A DNA stretch of 64,000 bases, taken from the NCBI GenBank assembly GCA_963920575.1, contig OY986969.1, forward strand, positions 11,033,096 to 11,097,095. Direction: 5' to 3'. The notes below the pieces were generated by a model that saw nothing but the letters and a program-made list of their open reading frames with translations, was not told where the DNA came from and ran no database searches. Every line of letters begins with the position of its first letter. The stretch's first letter is position 1. A program made the translations under genes and the position numbers. The DNA comes from Narthecium ossifragum. Taxonomy: Eukaryota > Streptophyta > Magnoliopsida > Dioscoreales > Nartheciaceae. Positions 46,928 to 56,699 of the stretch are shown here, one piece after another.

Positions 46928-48546
46928 TGATGAGTGCATGAAAGTGCACTCTGAATAGTCTTATAACCATCTCAATTGCTAGATTATTATTCTTAAGCAA
47001 TATCTTTATTACTATTTTTATATCTATATGTTGCTTCACATAGTTGTTTGGAAAATGCAGGAAATTGAGGCTAAAAGAAGCTGAAAAGAGTATATGGATC
47101 AACTTGAAAAATTAAACTGTACCTGCTCATGAAGAACCAGATGATGTGCCATATATGGTTGGAAAGCTCTTGAAGTCTAGATTCTGGAGATTTTTACGGT
47201 TCATGATTCTGAGTTTCCTCGAGGAAGTTACGATAATTTTAGTACCAATGGCGCAGTCTGAATGGCAGAACAGAAAATACGCTGGAAGTCTGATCGATCC
47301 GACACCTAGAGTCCGATCGATCCGACTACGCAGAAACGTGACAGAACATATATTTTTCTGCCATACGGGATCCGATCGATCCCTCCATCCCTCCTACGGG
47401 GTCCGATCGATCCGACACCCTTAGTCCGATCGATCGGACTCGGGAATAGCTAAAAACAGAGGATTTTTACGCAACGGATCGATCCGACACCTAAAGTCTA
47501 ATCGATCCGACTTTCCCAGTGAAGAAAATCAACGGTTTAGATCTAATCCGTGGATGGAAAACTTTGGGGCTATAAATAGGAAACTTAGGGCTAATCAAAG
47601 GGAGTTCTTGGACGTTTTTGGAGGCTCTTTTCTGGACGTTTCCCAAAGGAAGAAGATGAAGGAATCTCCATCCATGGCTGAGTAATCCGCGGGGATGGCG
47701 GACGGATGATCTAGCGAGGACTAGGGCTTCTTCTCCAACAATGGTTCATAGTTTTAACCTTTATTGTTAAACTCTTTTCTATGTATTGGATCTTCAAAGA
47801 TTATTTTCAGATTATAGATTTCCATGTGGATGATTAATATTATGAATCCAGTCATGCTTCTTTCATGATCTTATAATCCCATAGTTACCTCTTTTTATTC
47901 TCCTACCGAGTCTCACGAGACCTTTGCTATGCATTGCCCGTAGTGACAGCTGGTATTGTGTATTCTTAGGGATCTTGTAAGACAAGGTTGGGGCTCTATC
48001 CCGAGAAATCTTTGCTATGCATTGCCCGTAGGGACAGCTGGTATTGTGTATTCTTAGAGATCCGGTTAGATAGAGTTAGGGCTTTGTCTCGATGAACTTT
48101 TGCTACGCGTTGCCTGTAGTGATAGCCGGTATCGTGTATTCTTAGGTTTGGTTGGATAAAGTTAGAACTATAAAAAGGAAGAACTAATCGTAGGAGGAGA
48201 CATTTATATATTTTGTTAGGTTTATAGTTCCATATCTTCCGGTTAAGGTGATTGGGATGTGAATCCCTTAACTGAGTATTATATGAACCATTGAGAAGAG
48301 AAGAACCTAAATCCGAGTGAAGTGATTTCTGAAGCCTAGCCTCATTCAACTCTTGATTTCTTTCGTTAACTTTATCTTACCATTACATCTTTGATCTATT
48401 TTCTTAATTTTTTACGCTTTTGATTGTTTTCGATACACTGTTATCTGTGTTTCTGGATCTTTCCTGCTTGTCTCTCTGTGGGATTCGACCTCTCTTATGC
48501 TGTACTACACCGCGACCGTTGTGCGTGACACATTTGAGCGACATCA
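46928..48546 (+). repeat. Solo LTR of the element-G family
   Basis: It starts TGATGAGTGCATG and ends GAGCGACATCA, flanked by tcatc and acatc (one mismatch). It is the reverse orientation of 17412-20897 and 53884-55508. The palindrome array (47290-47505) lies upstream of TATAAATAGG (47571-47580). The triple repeat is at 47910-48160. It splits the small ORF of element F. Confidence 0.9.
47290..47580 (+). promoter_or_regulatory. GATCGATC array and TATA box of the G-family solo LTR
   Basis: gatcgatccgaca and variants at about 47292, 47315, 47371, 47403, 47423 and 47477, then ggctataaatagg at 47569-47580. Confidence 0.65.
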
Positions 48547-48650
48547 ACATCGTCGGACGAAAACATCGAAGCTTGAGATACAGGAGACCCCGGCGCCCAA
48601 TCATACTCCGACGAAACGTGGTTGGACGAAGACATCATGGAGCGCACCTG
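48547..48650 (-). CDS. Element F small ORF, N-terminal piece
   Basis: The minus strand begins with two Met codons (48634-48640 region), then SSSNHVSSEYDWAPGSPVSQ and ASMFSSDD, meeting the solo LTR. The motif APGSPxSQASxFSSDxD is shared with Athila (29002-29232). An upstream tgcaggtg near 48645 could be an intron acceptor or simply leader sequence. Confidence 0.5.
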
Positions 48651-50177
48651 CAACAGGATCGTTGGTCAGAGACAACGTTACACAGACGATGGGATGGAGA
48701 TGGATCGATCCGTCTAGAAATAGGACGATCGATCCGTCACAGAGTGAAGGAAGAACTCAACAGTAGGAAACAGAGGAAGGAAGAAGACGCAGTGAAACCC
48801 GTCGAAGAGAAGGAAGGCAGACGAGGTGAAAAACACGAACACAAGGATAAGAAGGGAACGGAAACACAAGGATAGTGGACGCCGGCCATAGTTGCCGGCG
48901 GCATTGGTCAGAATCCATGGTGAAAAGCATGGGTTCCGCCGCGTAGACTCCCAATGAAAACGAAAGACTGCGGTATAGGGAAGAAGAGGATGACTGGCGT
49001 CTTACCAGACGGACGGAGTACGCTGGAATCGAAGATGAAGTCAGAGAGGAAGAGCTGGAAGCAGAGGAGCGGTGTAGAACAGAGACACGGAGTAAGACCA
49101 CTATAAATAAACCCAGTCGTTAGGAGCCCTATTCGGAGTAGGACTCCAGGATGATAAGGATGCAAAGGCCGGTTAACGATTATGGCTCAACTCGGAGTGG
49201 AGTCCAACTTGGAAACGACGACGGCGGCGGTGCTAACCATGTGAGTTTTAGAAGAGCGCGAGCAGGATCGATCGGACTAGACTGGTTGGATCGATCCATC
49301 GCCACGTGGACGCATCGGGTGCAAACGGATGAGCAGTGAATAAACAGGCCCGATCGATCGAACTACTTTAGAAGGATCGATCCGACTTACGTGACTAGAT
49401 TCATTGAGAAGGACGGATGGAAGGATCGATCGGGAGGTAACTCATCAAAAACACCACGCTCTGTCACCAATAAATAGTTACGTAGCATCGATCCTACTCT
49501 GGAGGAGGGATCGATCCTACTACCTTAGATGATCTATTATTACCGGAGGGATAGATGGATCGATCAGAAGGTGTAGGGCCGAAAACACCACGTTCTGTCA
49601 CGATTAAATGAACAAGTAGGATCGATCTCTCTCCAAAGGCACGATCGATCCGACTACCTTACGGAGTAGAGTTTAGACGGAGGGATAGAGGGATCGATTG
49701 GAAGGTGGAGTGAAGAAAACACAAGGTTCTATCAAAGTTAAATACCCACCTCGGATCGATCCATGGGGGTAAGTGGGATCGATCCGACTAATGCCCAATG
49801 AAAGCTATGTGTGAAGCGAAGAAGGATCGATCCTACCCTGTGGGGACGGATCGATCGCTCTCAATGAAACGTGAGAAAACACATAATAAACCTGGGAATT
49901 AAGCCTCTAAACGCCAGGTAAAAATACGGACCTCTCCAGGCCAAAAGAAATCAAGTAAGGACATCCCAAGCTAACAATTAACATGACCATCCACTCACAG
50001 CGACGACAGCATTATCAGACAATCAAAAACAAATATGCAAATAAGTAGAACTAAACAAACATGCCACGAAAACTTGAAAGAAAGAAAGAAACTAATTAAA
50101 AACAAATCAAGGATGGGTTGCCTCCCATCAAGCGCTTGGTTTAACGTCTCTAGCTCGACCCAATGGCAATGCAATTA
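48651..50177 (-). other. Element F spacer rich in GATCGATC palindromes
   Basis: No gene supported; the open frames at 48757-49165 have no domain. From about 48700 to 49865 there are more than fifteen ggatcgatc units. Two 'aacaccacg(c/t)tctgtcac' phrases (about 49449 and 49587) recur between them, as do similar phrases in the G-family LTRs (ttctgtcacg). The conserved post-integrase motif is at 50115-50160. Confidence 0.6.
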
Positions 50178-51686
50178 CTAAGAAATTGGGTAATGAAACC
50201 GTTGTGTAGCTTCTAAGGTAAGAGAATTTTCTATGTAACGTTTTAACCTTTGGCCATTTACTTTAAAAGTAGAATCAAAGTTAGGATGACGAAGTTCAAC
50301 ATCCCCATGAGGAAAAACTTGAGTAACTTTGAATGGCTCAGTCCATCTAGATTTAAGTTCTCCTGGGAGAAGCTGTAGTCTAGCATTAAATACCCAAACC
50401 CTATCACCTACAGTGAAAGTCCTCTGAGTAATGAACTTGTCATGGTACGCTTTAGTTCTAACCTTGTAAATAAGGGCATTATCATAGGTTTCCTTACGTA
50501 TTTCCTCCAACACATTGAAAGGCGACGTTTTCAACTCTAAAGATAATGGTGGAACTAAAGAAGGTAGAGCAGGAATTGAGGGCGTAGGGGGTAAAGGCTC
50601 AATGAGAGGTTCTTTCCATGACATGCCGCAAACATCAGTAATTAAATCGGGGTTATTAAACTCCTGTAAAACCTCTTCATTTTCAAACTTGAAAACCGAT
50701 GACAAATCATTCAAGGCATTATTCTCATCATTATCAACCGAAAAAATGACATCCGTACTCAGAACATCTTCATGCAACTCTGGAAAATATTGTTCAAAAA
50801 CATCATCCTCAACCACAATAGACATATCACAACTATCCTCCAAACTCCTACATGGAGTGTCATCATTCAGCAACAATGCAGACATTACATCATCAACACA
50901 TTTATTCACTTCATCCTCATTAACCAATGCATTAACCATAAAACAGTCATCATCATACGCATGATTCTTTGAAGCATGAAATATGTTCAAATGCAATTCC
51001 ATATTACCAAATGTAACTGTCATGTAACCATCTCTACAATTAATACAAGCATTGGCTGTAGCTAAGAAGGGTCGGCCAAGGATTATAGGGATATATTTTT
51101 TAGTTTGCACTCCGGGTTCCATGTCCAGAACTACAAAGTCGACCGGAAATACACACTGATCAACCTTAACCAAAACATCTTCAAGGATTCCTCTTAGGGT
51201 TTTAATTGATCGATCGGCTAATTGTAGGGTCATGGCCATTGGTTTCAATTCTCCTATGCCAAACTTAGAATACAAGGAGTAGGGCATGAGGTTGACACTT
51301 GCACCCAAATCTAATAGTGCTCCATCAATCGTGCGATTTCCTATAATGCATGAGATTGTGGGGGTGCCAGGATCCTTGAGCTTAGGAGGAAGATCACATC
51401 GAAGGATTGAACTAACTTGCTCAGTCAAGAAAATCTTTTTAGATATGTGTAATCTAGATTGTCTTTTATGAGTGCACAGATCCTTGAGGAATTTAGCATA
51501 GGATGGAATTTGTTTGATGGCATCAAGCAGAGGAATGTTAATATGAACTTTCTTAAACACCTCCATCATTTCTTCTAATTTTGAATTTCTGAATGGAGTG
51601 GAGGTAGGATCTGCTAAAGCATCAGGAAAAGGAACCTTAGGAACATAAGTCGTGGGATTTGGTTCTTTCTCCTGAGATGATGCCAT
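50178..51686 (-). CDS. Protease fused in frame to integrase C-terminus (element F)
   Basis: 502 residues, uninterrupted. Residues 1-110 are the gag-protease linker (KVHINIPLLDAIKQIPSYAK). The protease active site is DLGAS at 126-130, with IILGRPFLATA near 200. Acidic linker 230-350. At about residue 389 (near 50519), where RT should begin, the frame passes directly into NVLEEIRKETYDNALIY, the start of the integrase C-terminal region, and continues through FTVGDRVWVFNARLQLLPGE, the GPY/F-like SRWTEPFKVTQVF, and FKVNGQRLKRYIE. RT, RNase H, the integrase zinc finger and catalytic core are absent. The frame is kept, so this looks like a derivative that still makes gag-protease and lives off a helper; a chance in-frame deletion is the alternative. 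Confidence 0.85.
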   Translation of the reverse strand: MASSQEKEPNPTTYVPKVPFPDALADPTSTPFRNSKLEEMMEVFKKVHINIPLLDAIKQIPSYAKFLKDLCTHKRQSRLHISKKIFLTEQVSSILRCDLPPKLKDPGTPTISCIIGNRTIDGALLDLGASVNLMPYSLYSKFGIGELKPMAMTLQLADRSIKTLRGILEDVLVKVDQCVFPVDFVVLDMEPGVQTKKYIPIILGRPFLATANACINCRDGYMTVTFGNMELHLNIFHASKNHAYDDDCFMVNALVNEDEVNKCVDDVMSALLLNDDTPCRSLEDSCDMSIVVEDDVFEQYFPELHEDVLSTDVIFSVDNDENNALNDLSSVFKFENEEVLQEFNNPDLITDVCGMSWKEPLIEPLPPTPSIPALPSLVPPLSLELKTSPFNVLEEIRKETYDNALIYKVRTKAYHDKFITQRTFTVGDRVWVFNARLQLLPGELKSRWTEPFKVTQVFPHGDVELRHPNFDSTFKVNGQRLKRYIENSLTLEATQRFHYPIS

Positions 51687-52233
51687 GTTTGGTTATGCAT
51701 GTATATTGTCAATGGAATCATGAGGATTTGAACGTGGGGTGTCAGAGGATGAATTAAGCACTTTTGATGCATGGGAATAATTGTCTAATGATGTCTGAGA
51801 ATGTGATGCATGTAAATCTTGATTATATGTGGTTTCTTCATGTTGCTCAATGTTGACAAAAGTTTTACCACTTCGAAGGGTTTTCACGGCTTGTACATGT
51901 TCATGAGATGAGTCTACATGATGTTGGCCTTTGGGATTGGGAATGGGTTGATTAGGCAATTGCCCATCTTCTCTCCTAGACAAAGCATTAGCTAGCTGAC
52001 CCATTTGAACTTCCATCTTAGCTAAAGCTTGAGAATGGGAGTGAAGTAGTTGGTTATTAGCTTCAAAGGAATCCAAGACCTTCAAAAGTCGATCATCAAT
52101 ACTTGGACTTTGACTCGAGAATTGCGGAGGAGGAGACGATTGATTTTGAGGTCCTTGATTCTGAGGAGGTACATACGGTTTAGTCCCCCAAGGTTGAGAT
52201 GGTTGGGATTTGGAAGGCCGATATGAAGGTCGG
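51687..52233 (-). pseudogene. Element F gag C-terminal part
   Basis: The minus-strand frame 51693-52085 and its upstream continuation to 52233 (PSYRPSKSQPSQPWGTKPYV, PPPQFSSQSPSIDDRLLKVL) are in the same frame as the protease ORF, separated only by a TAA at 51693-51695. MEVQMGQLANALSRREDGQLP matches the region before protease in Athila (LEKQVGQLSNNMAKREEGHLP). The rest of gag is cut off by the chromovirus LTR at 52234. Confidence 0.8.
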
Positions 52234-53883
52234 TGTGAGGACCCGTCCCTCTACTCCTGGGTCGACCGGCTGGGTCGAGCCCGTGGCTCGTTGGTTTGCT
52301 TCGCGTCGAGCGCGCGATCCGGTGGATCGTATTGTTTCTTGGACCACAAGGGCAATTTGGTGAATTGCACCTTGTTGGTTTGTTTCACACCCGCGTGTGC
52401 ACACACTGACCTTGTTTGTGGTTGTGTTTGTTTAGAAAGGTTAGGTGGACCCGAGATCGGAAGATCTGGACTTGGGCTTGAGTTCCAGCCCAAGTTTGCC
52501 TTTCTGGGCAAGGGAGATCGATCCCATTTTGAGGTGGGATCGATCCCTCTGTGCCTGGAAGTCGTTGGCGGTGGAGCTCGTGACGACGGCCACGAGCGGC
52601 TGTTGCTTCCCCTGTCAGGGGAGGGAGGACTTTCCCTCCCCTCCCCCAGCTTTTCCCCGCCTTCGCCGGCTTTCCCCCAGGCTTTCCTTCCTCTTCTGTC
52701 CTTCTCTTCTCTTCTCTTCTTCTTCCTTATTTCTTTCTTCTCCCGCGGCTCTGCTTTCTTCCCCTGTTTCCGGCAGCGAACTTCCTCTCTTCCGTTCTCC
52801 CTCCTCCGACCATCATTTTGGGTGTTCTAAGGCTCGTTGGATCCGTGGCAACGAGAGGAAGGCTCCTGATGTAGTTTGGAGGCTTGTTGGTGACTGGTTG
52901 CGAGGGATCAACCGGGTTTAGCATTCTTCAGTAGGTTCTTCTACCTACAGTGTTCTTTAATGGGTTTCTTTAGATCTAGCCGTTTGATCTTGTTGATCTT
53001 GGTGTTGTTAGCTTCCTCTTGCTTAGTAGAATTACTGATATAAGTTTCATGATATTTGATTGAGATTTGAGTAGGGTTTATGCATGATTAATCTCGGATT
53101 TTTCGGTTTTCTGCTGTTCTTGAAGAACAGCCAGCTTGCGACGAGTTTTCCGGCCGGTACGAACATGATCTTGGTTTGTGATGAACATAAGAGTTGTAGA
53201 TCTTTGAATCTACTCTCCATCCCAACTGATTTTATAATTTTTCGATTTTCCTACGATTTGTTATGAATTATTTGCTGGAGGGCTGCGTTGCAGCAATTAA
53301 CTAGTAAGCTGGTATGAAGCTTTCGGATCGATCCAAATTGTTCGGATCGATCCCAAAGCTAGCTAATGGTGGTTTTAATGGTCTATTTTTAGTGGTTTTG
53401 ATTAATGTTTTCCCGTTAATCCAACCGTTGGATGATTTTGGATTTTGGATTTTGGATATGTTGATCTTGGTATGTAGATCTACTGGTGGCTAAGTTGGAT
53501 CTTGAATCCGAGGTCGTTTGGATGTCGGATCGACGGGATCAATTATCCCCTAAGTAGAGGCTTTGAGTGTTTTGAATATAATATTATATTTCGGAATATA
53601 ATATTATATTGTTCACTGTTCATCATCGTTTTCGGGGTTGCTTCCCATTGCAGGAGTCTGCGGTCAACGGTCGTGGTACCGTCGTAATGCCGGGACCCAT
53701 TGCGGATCGGCTGGCAGCGGTTAGTAATACCGCTGCAGCGATCCGGTTGACTTGTTCGATGCCTTATCATACTGTTGCATGCCAATCTCCTGATTGTGTA
53801 TGTCATAGCATGCATTGTTGTTTTGTGCATTAGTTACATTGGTTAGTGCGTGGGTCATCCTTGGGTCGCCGTCCCGAGGCTGG
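52234..53883 (+). repeat. LTR of chromovirus 3, interrupted
   Basis: It starts TGTGAGGACCCGTCCC after gtcgg and matches the other chromovirus LTRs (ctcacaccc-type ttcacacccgcgtg at 52385-52398). A purine/pyrimidine-rich block (52620-52760) and AT palindromes (53575-53611) are as in 7479-9845. At 53884 element G interrupts it; the remainder must lie right of the window. Confidence 0.87.
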
Positions 53884-55508
53884 TGATGTCGCTCAAATGT
53901 GTCACGCACAGCGGTCGCGGTGCAGTACAGCATAAGAGAGGTCGAATCCCACAGAGAGACAGACAGAAAATGTCCAAAACACAAATAACAATGAGTAGAA
54001 GACAAACAAGAACGTTAAAGTTAAGAAAGTAGATCGAATATGTAATGGTAAGATAAAGTTAACGAAAGAAATCAGGATTTGAATGAGGCTAGGCTTCAGG
54101 AATCACTTCACTCGGATTTAGGTTCTTCTCTTCTCAATGGTCATATAATACTCAATTAAGGGATTCACATCCCAATCACCTTAACCGGAAGATATAGAAT
54201 TATGAATCTGATAAAATATATAAATGCCTCTTCCTACGATTGATTCTTCCTTATTATAGTTCTAACTTCATCCAACCAAACCTAAGAATACACGATACCG
54301 GTTGTCACTACAGGCAACGCGTAGCAAAAGTTCATCGGGACAAAGCCCTAACTCTATCTAATCGGATCTCTAAGAATACACAATACCAACTCTCACAATC
54401 GGCAACGCATAGCAAAGATTCCTCGGGATAGAGCCCCAACCTTGTCTTACCAGATCCCTAAGAATACACAATACCAGTTGTCACTACGGGCATTGCATAG
54501 CAAAGGTCTCGCAAGACTCGGTAGGAGAATCAAAAGAGAAGACTATGGGATTATAAGATCATGAAAGAAGCATGACTGGATTCATAATATTAATCATCCA
54601 CATAGAAATCTATAATCTGAAAATAATATTTGAAGATGCAATACATAGAAAAGAGTTTAACAATGAAGATTAAAAACTATGAACCATCGTTGGAGAAGAA
54701 ACCCTAATCCTCGCTAGATCATCCGTCCGCCATGCCCGCGGATTACTCGGCCATGGATGGAGATATCTTCATCTTCTTCCCTTAGAAAACGTCCAGAATG
54801 AGCCTCCAAAAACGTCCAAGAAGTCCCCCTTGGCTTACCCTAACTTTCCTATTTATAGGGTCCAAAGATTAGCAAACTCGGGTTAAGTTTAAACCCGTTT
54901 TACGCCCCTGGCTGATCTGGCGGTCGACCGTGAGACCCTGACGGTCGACCGTGAGGTGCACAATTTATTTTGACAAGTTGCGGTCGATCTTCGCATCGAC
55001 CCTGCGAAGTATTTTCCTTGACAGAGGCTGACGGTCGATGCCACGGTCGATACGACGGTCGACCGTGAGCATCTTACGGTCGACCGTGATGATTTTCGGG
55101 CTCCACGGTCGACTGTGAGGATTTTCGAGCGCGACGGTCGACCGTGAGATCTGACGGTCGATCGTCACTATTCACTCAGCACTGCGCACTGGTACGAAAA
55201 ATGTTGTAACTTTCTCTAGGAAACTCGGAATGACGAACCGTAAAATTTTCCATAATCTAGACTTCAAGAGCTTTCCAACAAAATATGGAACATCATCTGG
55301 TTCTTCATGAACAGGTACAGATTAATTTTTGAAGTTGATCCATATACTCTTTTCAGCTTCTTTTAGCTCCAATTTCCTGCATTTTCCAAACAACTATGTA
55401 AAGCACATAAAAGTATAAAAGTAGTGCTAAAGAAGTTGATTAAGGGTGAAGATATAGCAATTGAAATGGTTTTAAGGTTGTTCAGAGTACACTTTCATGC
55501 ACTCATCA
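53884..55508 (-). repeat. 3' LTR of element G
   Basis: Plus strand TGATGTCGCTC to TGCACTCATCA, next to the polypurine tract. Minus-strand TATA (ctatttatag) is at 54848-54857. The U3 array (54914-55160) is of the GGTCGACC type, while its sister LTRs at 17412 and 46928 have GATCGATC in the same place. The triple repeat is at about 54285-54515. Confidence 0.92.
54914..55160 (-). promoter_or_regulatory. GGTCGACC array in the U3 of element G
   Basis: About nine ggtcgaccgtgag or ggtcgatc units begin roughly 57 bases upstream of the TATA box on the minus strand. Confidence 0.65.
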
Positions 55509-55544
55509 CACCCCCCAACCAGCTTATTGCTAGTCTCTAGCAAT
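55509..55544 (-). other. Element G polypurine tract and hairpin
   Basis: Plus-strand caccccccaa (55509-55518) is TTGGGGGGTG on the element strand. attgcta (55526-55532) pairs perfectly with tagcaat (55538-55544) around gtctc. Confidence 0.88.
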
Positions 55545-56699
55545 TCAAAGCGCATAAAATATAATTAAGCACACCAACGGTTCAAGGATGTAGACATGCA
55601 TGATAAAAATTCTACCTTATCAAGTCAATAGTGTTTTATACAGTACAGAGCATGAAAACTTCTTGTACTCATACACATACTACCAACATATGAAATCAAC
55701 TTTTACACATCAAACATGCTAATCACCATCCAGAAGAACACATGTGACGTGACAAGTAGATGGTACGTACAGAAGCAACTTCTACCCACCATTAGTTCAA
55801 ACACACTAGTATCTTCATGACCATCCAACCCTCGCACTTTAAGTACAGCATGCTCTTTCTTTTCTTTTTTTCTCTTTTTTTCTCAACTATCAGACACTTT
55901 GCCTTTTTACGCGAGTACTCTCCGCTTCTTGAGGCGCAGAGACCCGGTTACTTAGCAAAACACTTAATAGTTTTTTTTTCAGTGGTTCTACCTTTTTACT
56001 CGAGCTCCCCGCTTCCTGAGGCAAGAACACTCGGTTACTCAGTAGATCACCTAATCATTGTTTAGGCACAGCTTTATCAAGCTCCAGAACTTTTTCTTCG
56101 TTTTTTTTTCTCCATGCAATACTCAACACTAGCTAATGCTGAAATCATGGTCTAGATTAAAAATAGCATGCTCATTCCTCTGGTGAGTATAATCGCCACT
56201 GCACATAAAGTGTTTGTGTGTGACTCACATAATGTTCTACCTTCAGGGTATCACGCATGCAATCAATGTATAGGCCAATCCATATGAAAGCAACATGTAA
56301 AATAAGCATAAAAATTTCAGGTCATGTACAATTTCTAGTAACATAATCAATTCAACACTACTAAACTCAATAAGGTAGCATGCATGCCTACACCCCCCAA
56401 CCTGAAATTCACATTGTCCTCAATGTGTGCTAGTCATGTAAATAAGCAGAAGGGTGTTGGCTGAATTTTCATATATGATATAACTAAGAATAGGAAATCG
56501 AAATAGGAGCGAGGCCACCTGATAGAATATCGATTATCTCCTCAAGGCTCCTCATGGTGGCCGAAAGCTAGATCACAGAAGACGGAAGTCCAAGCATCCT
56601 AAAAACATAAAATTGCTAACAAAAGCAAATGAGAATGAAAGCAAACAAACGAAAACAATCTAACCTAATCAAAAAGGGAAATGATAGATAGGAGAAAGA
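55545..56699 (-). other. Element G non-coding 3' region
   Basis: No gene supported. Two modules related to those of F and Athila (tttttacgcgag...cccggttact, about 55903-55955, and ctttttactcgagc...ctcggttact, 55990-56040). A second PPT copy is at 56391-56400. Confidence 0.6.
56391..56427 (-). other. Internal second polypurine tract with hairpin in element G
   Basis: caccccccaa at 56391-56400 is identical to the terminal PPT. cacattg (56410-56416) pairs perfectly with caatgtg (56421-56427) around tcct. Confidence 0.65.

Larger units (their letters stand above)
43407..52233 (-). mobile_element. Athila-like element F with deleted pol (non-autonomous)
   Basis: 3' LTR 43407-44902, polypurine tract, long 3' non-coding region, small ORF (split by a solo LTR), palindrome-rich spacer, and a gag-protease-integrase-C-terminus ORF. 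The 5' part with its 5' LTR is not in the window: the element is cut at 52234 by a chromovirus LTR. RT, RNase H and most of integrase are absent, so movement would need a helper. Confidence 0.85.
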
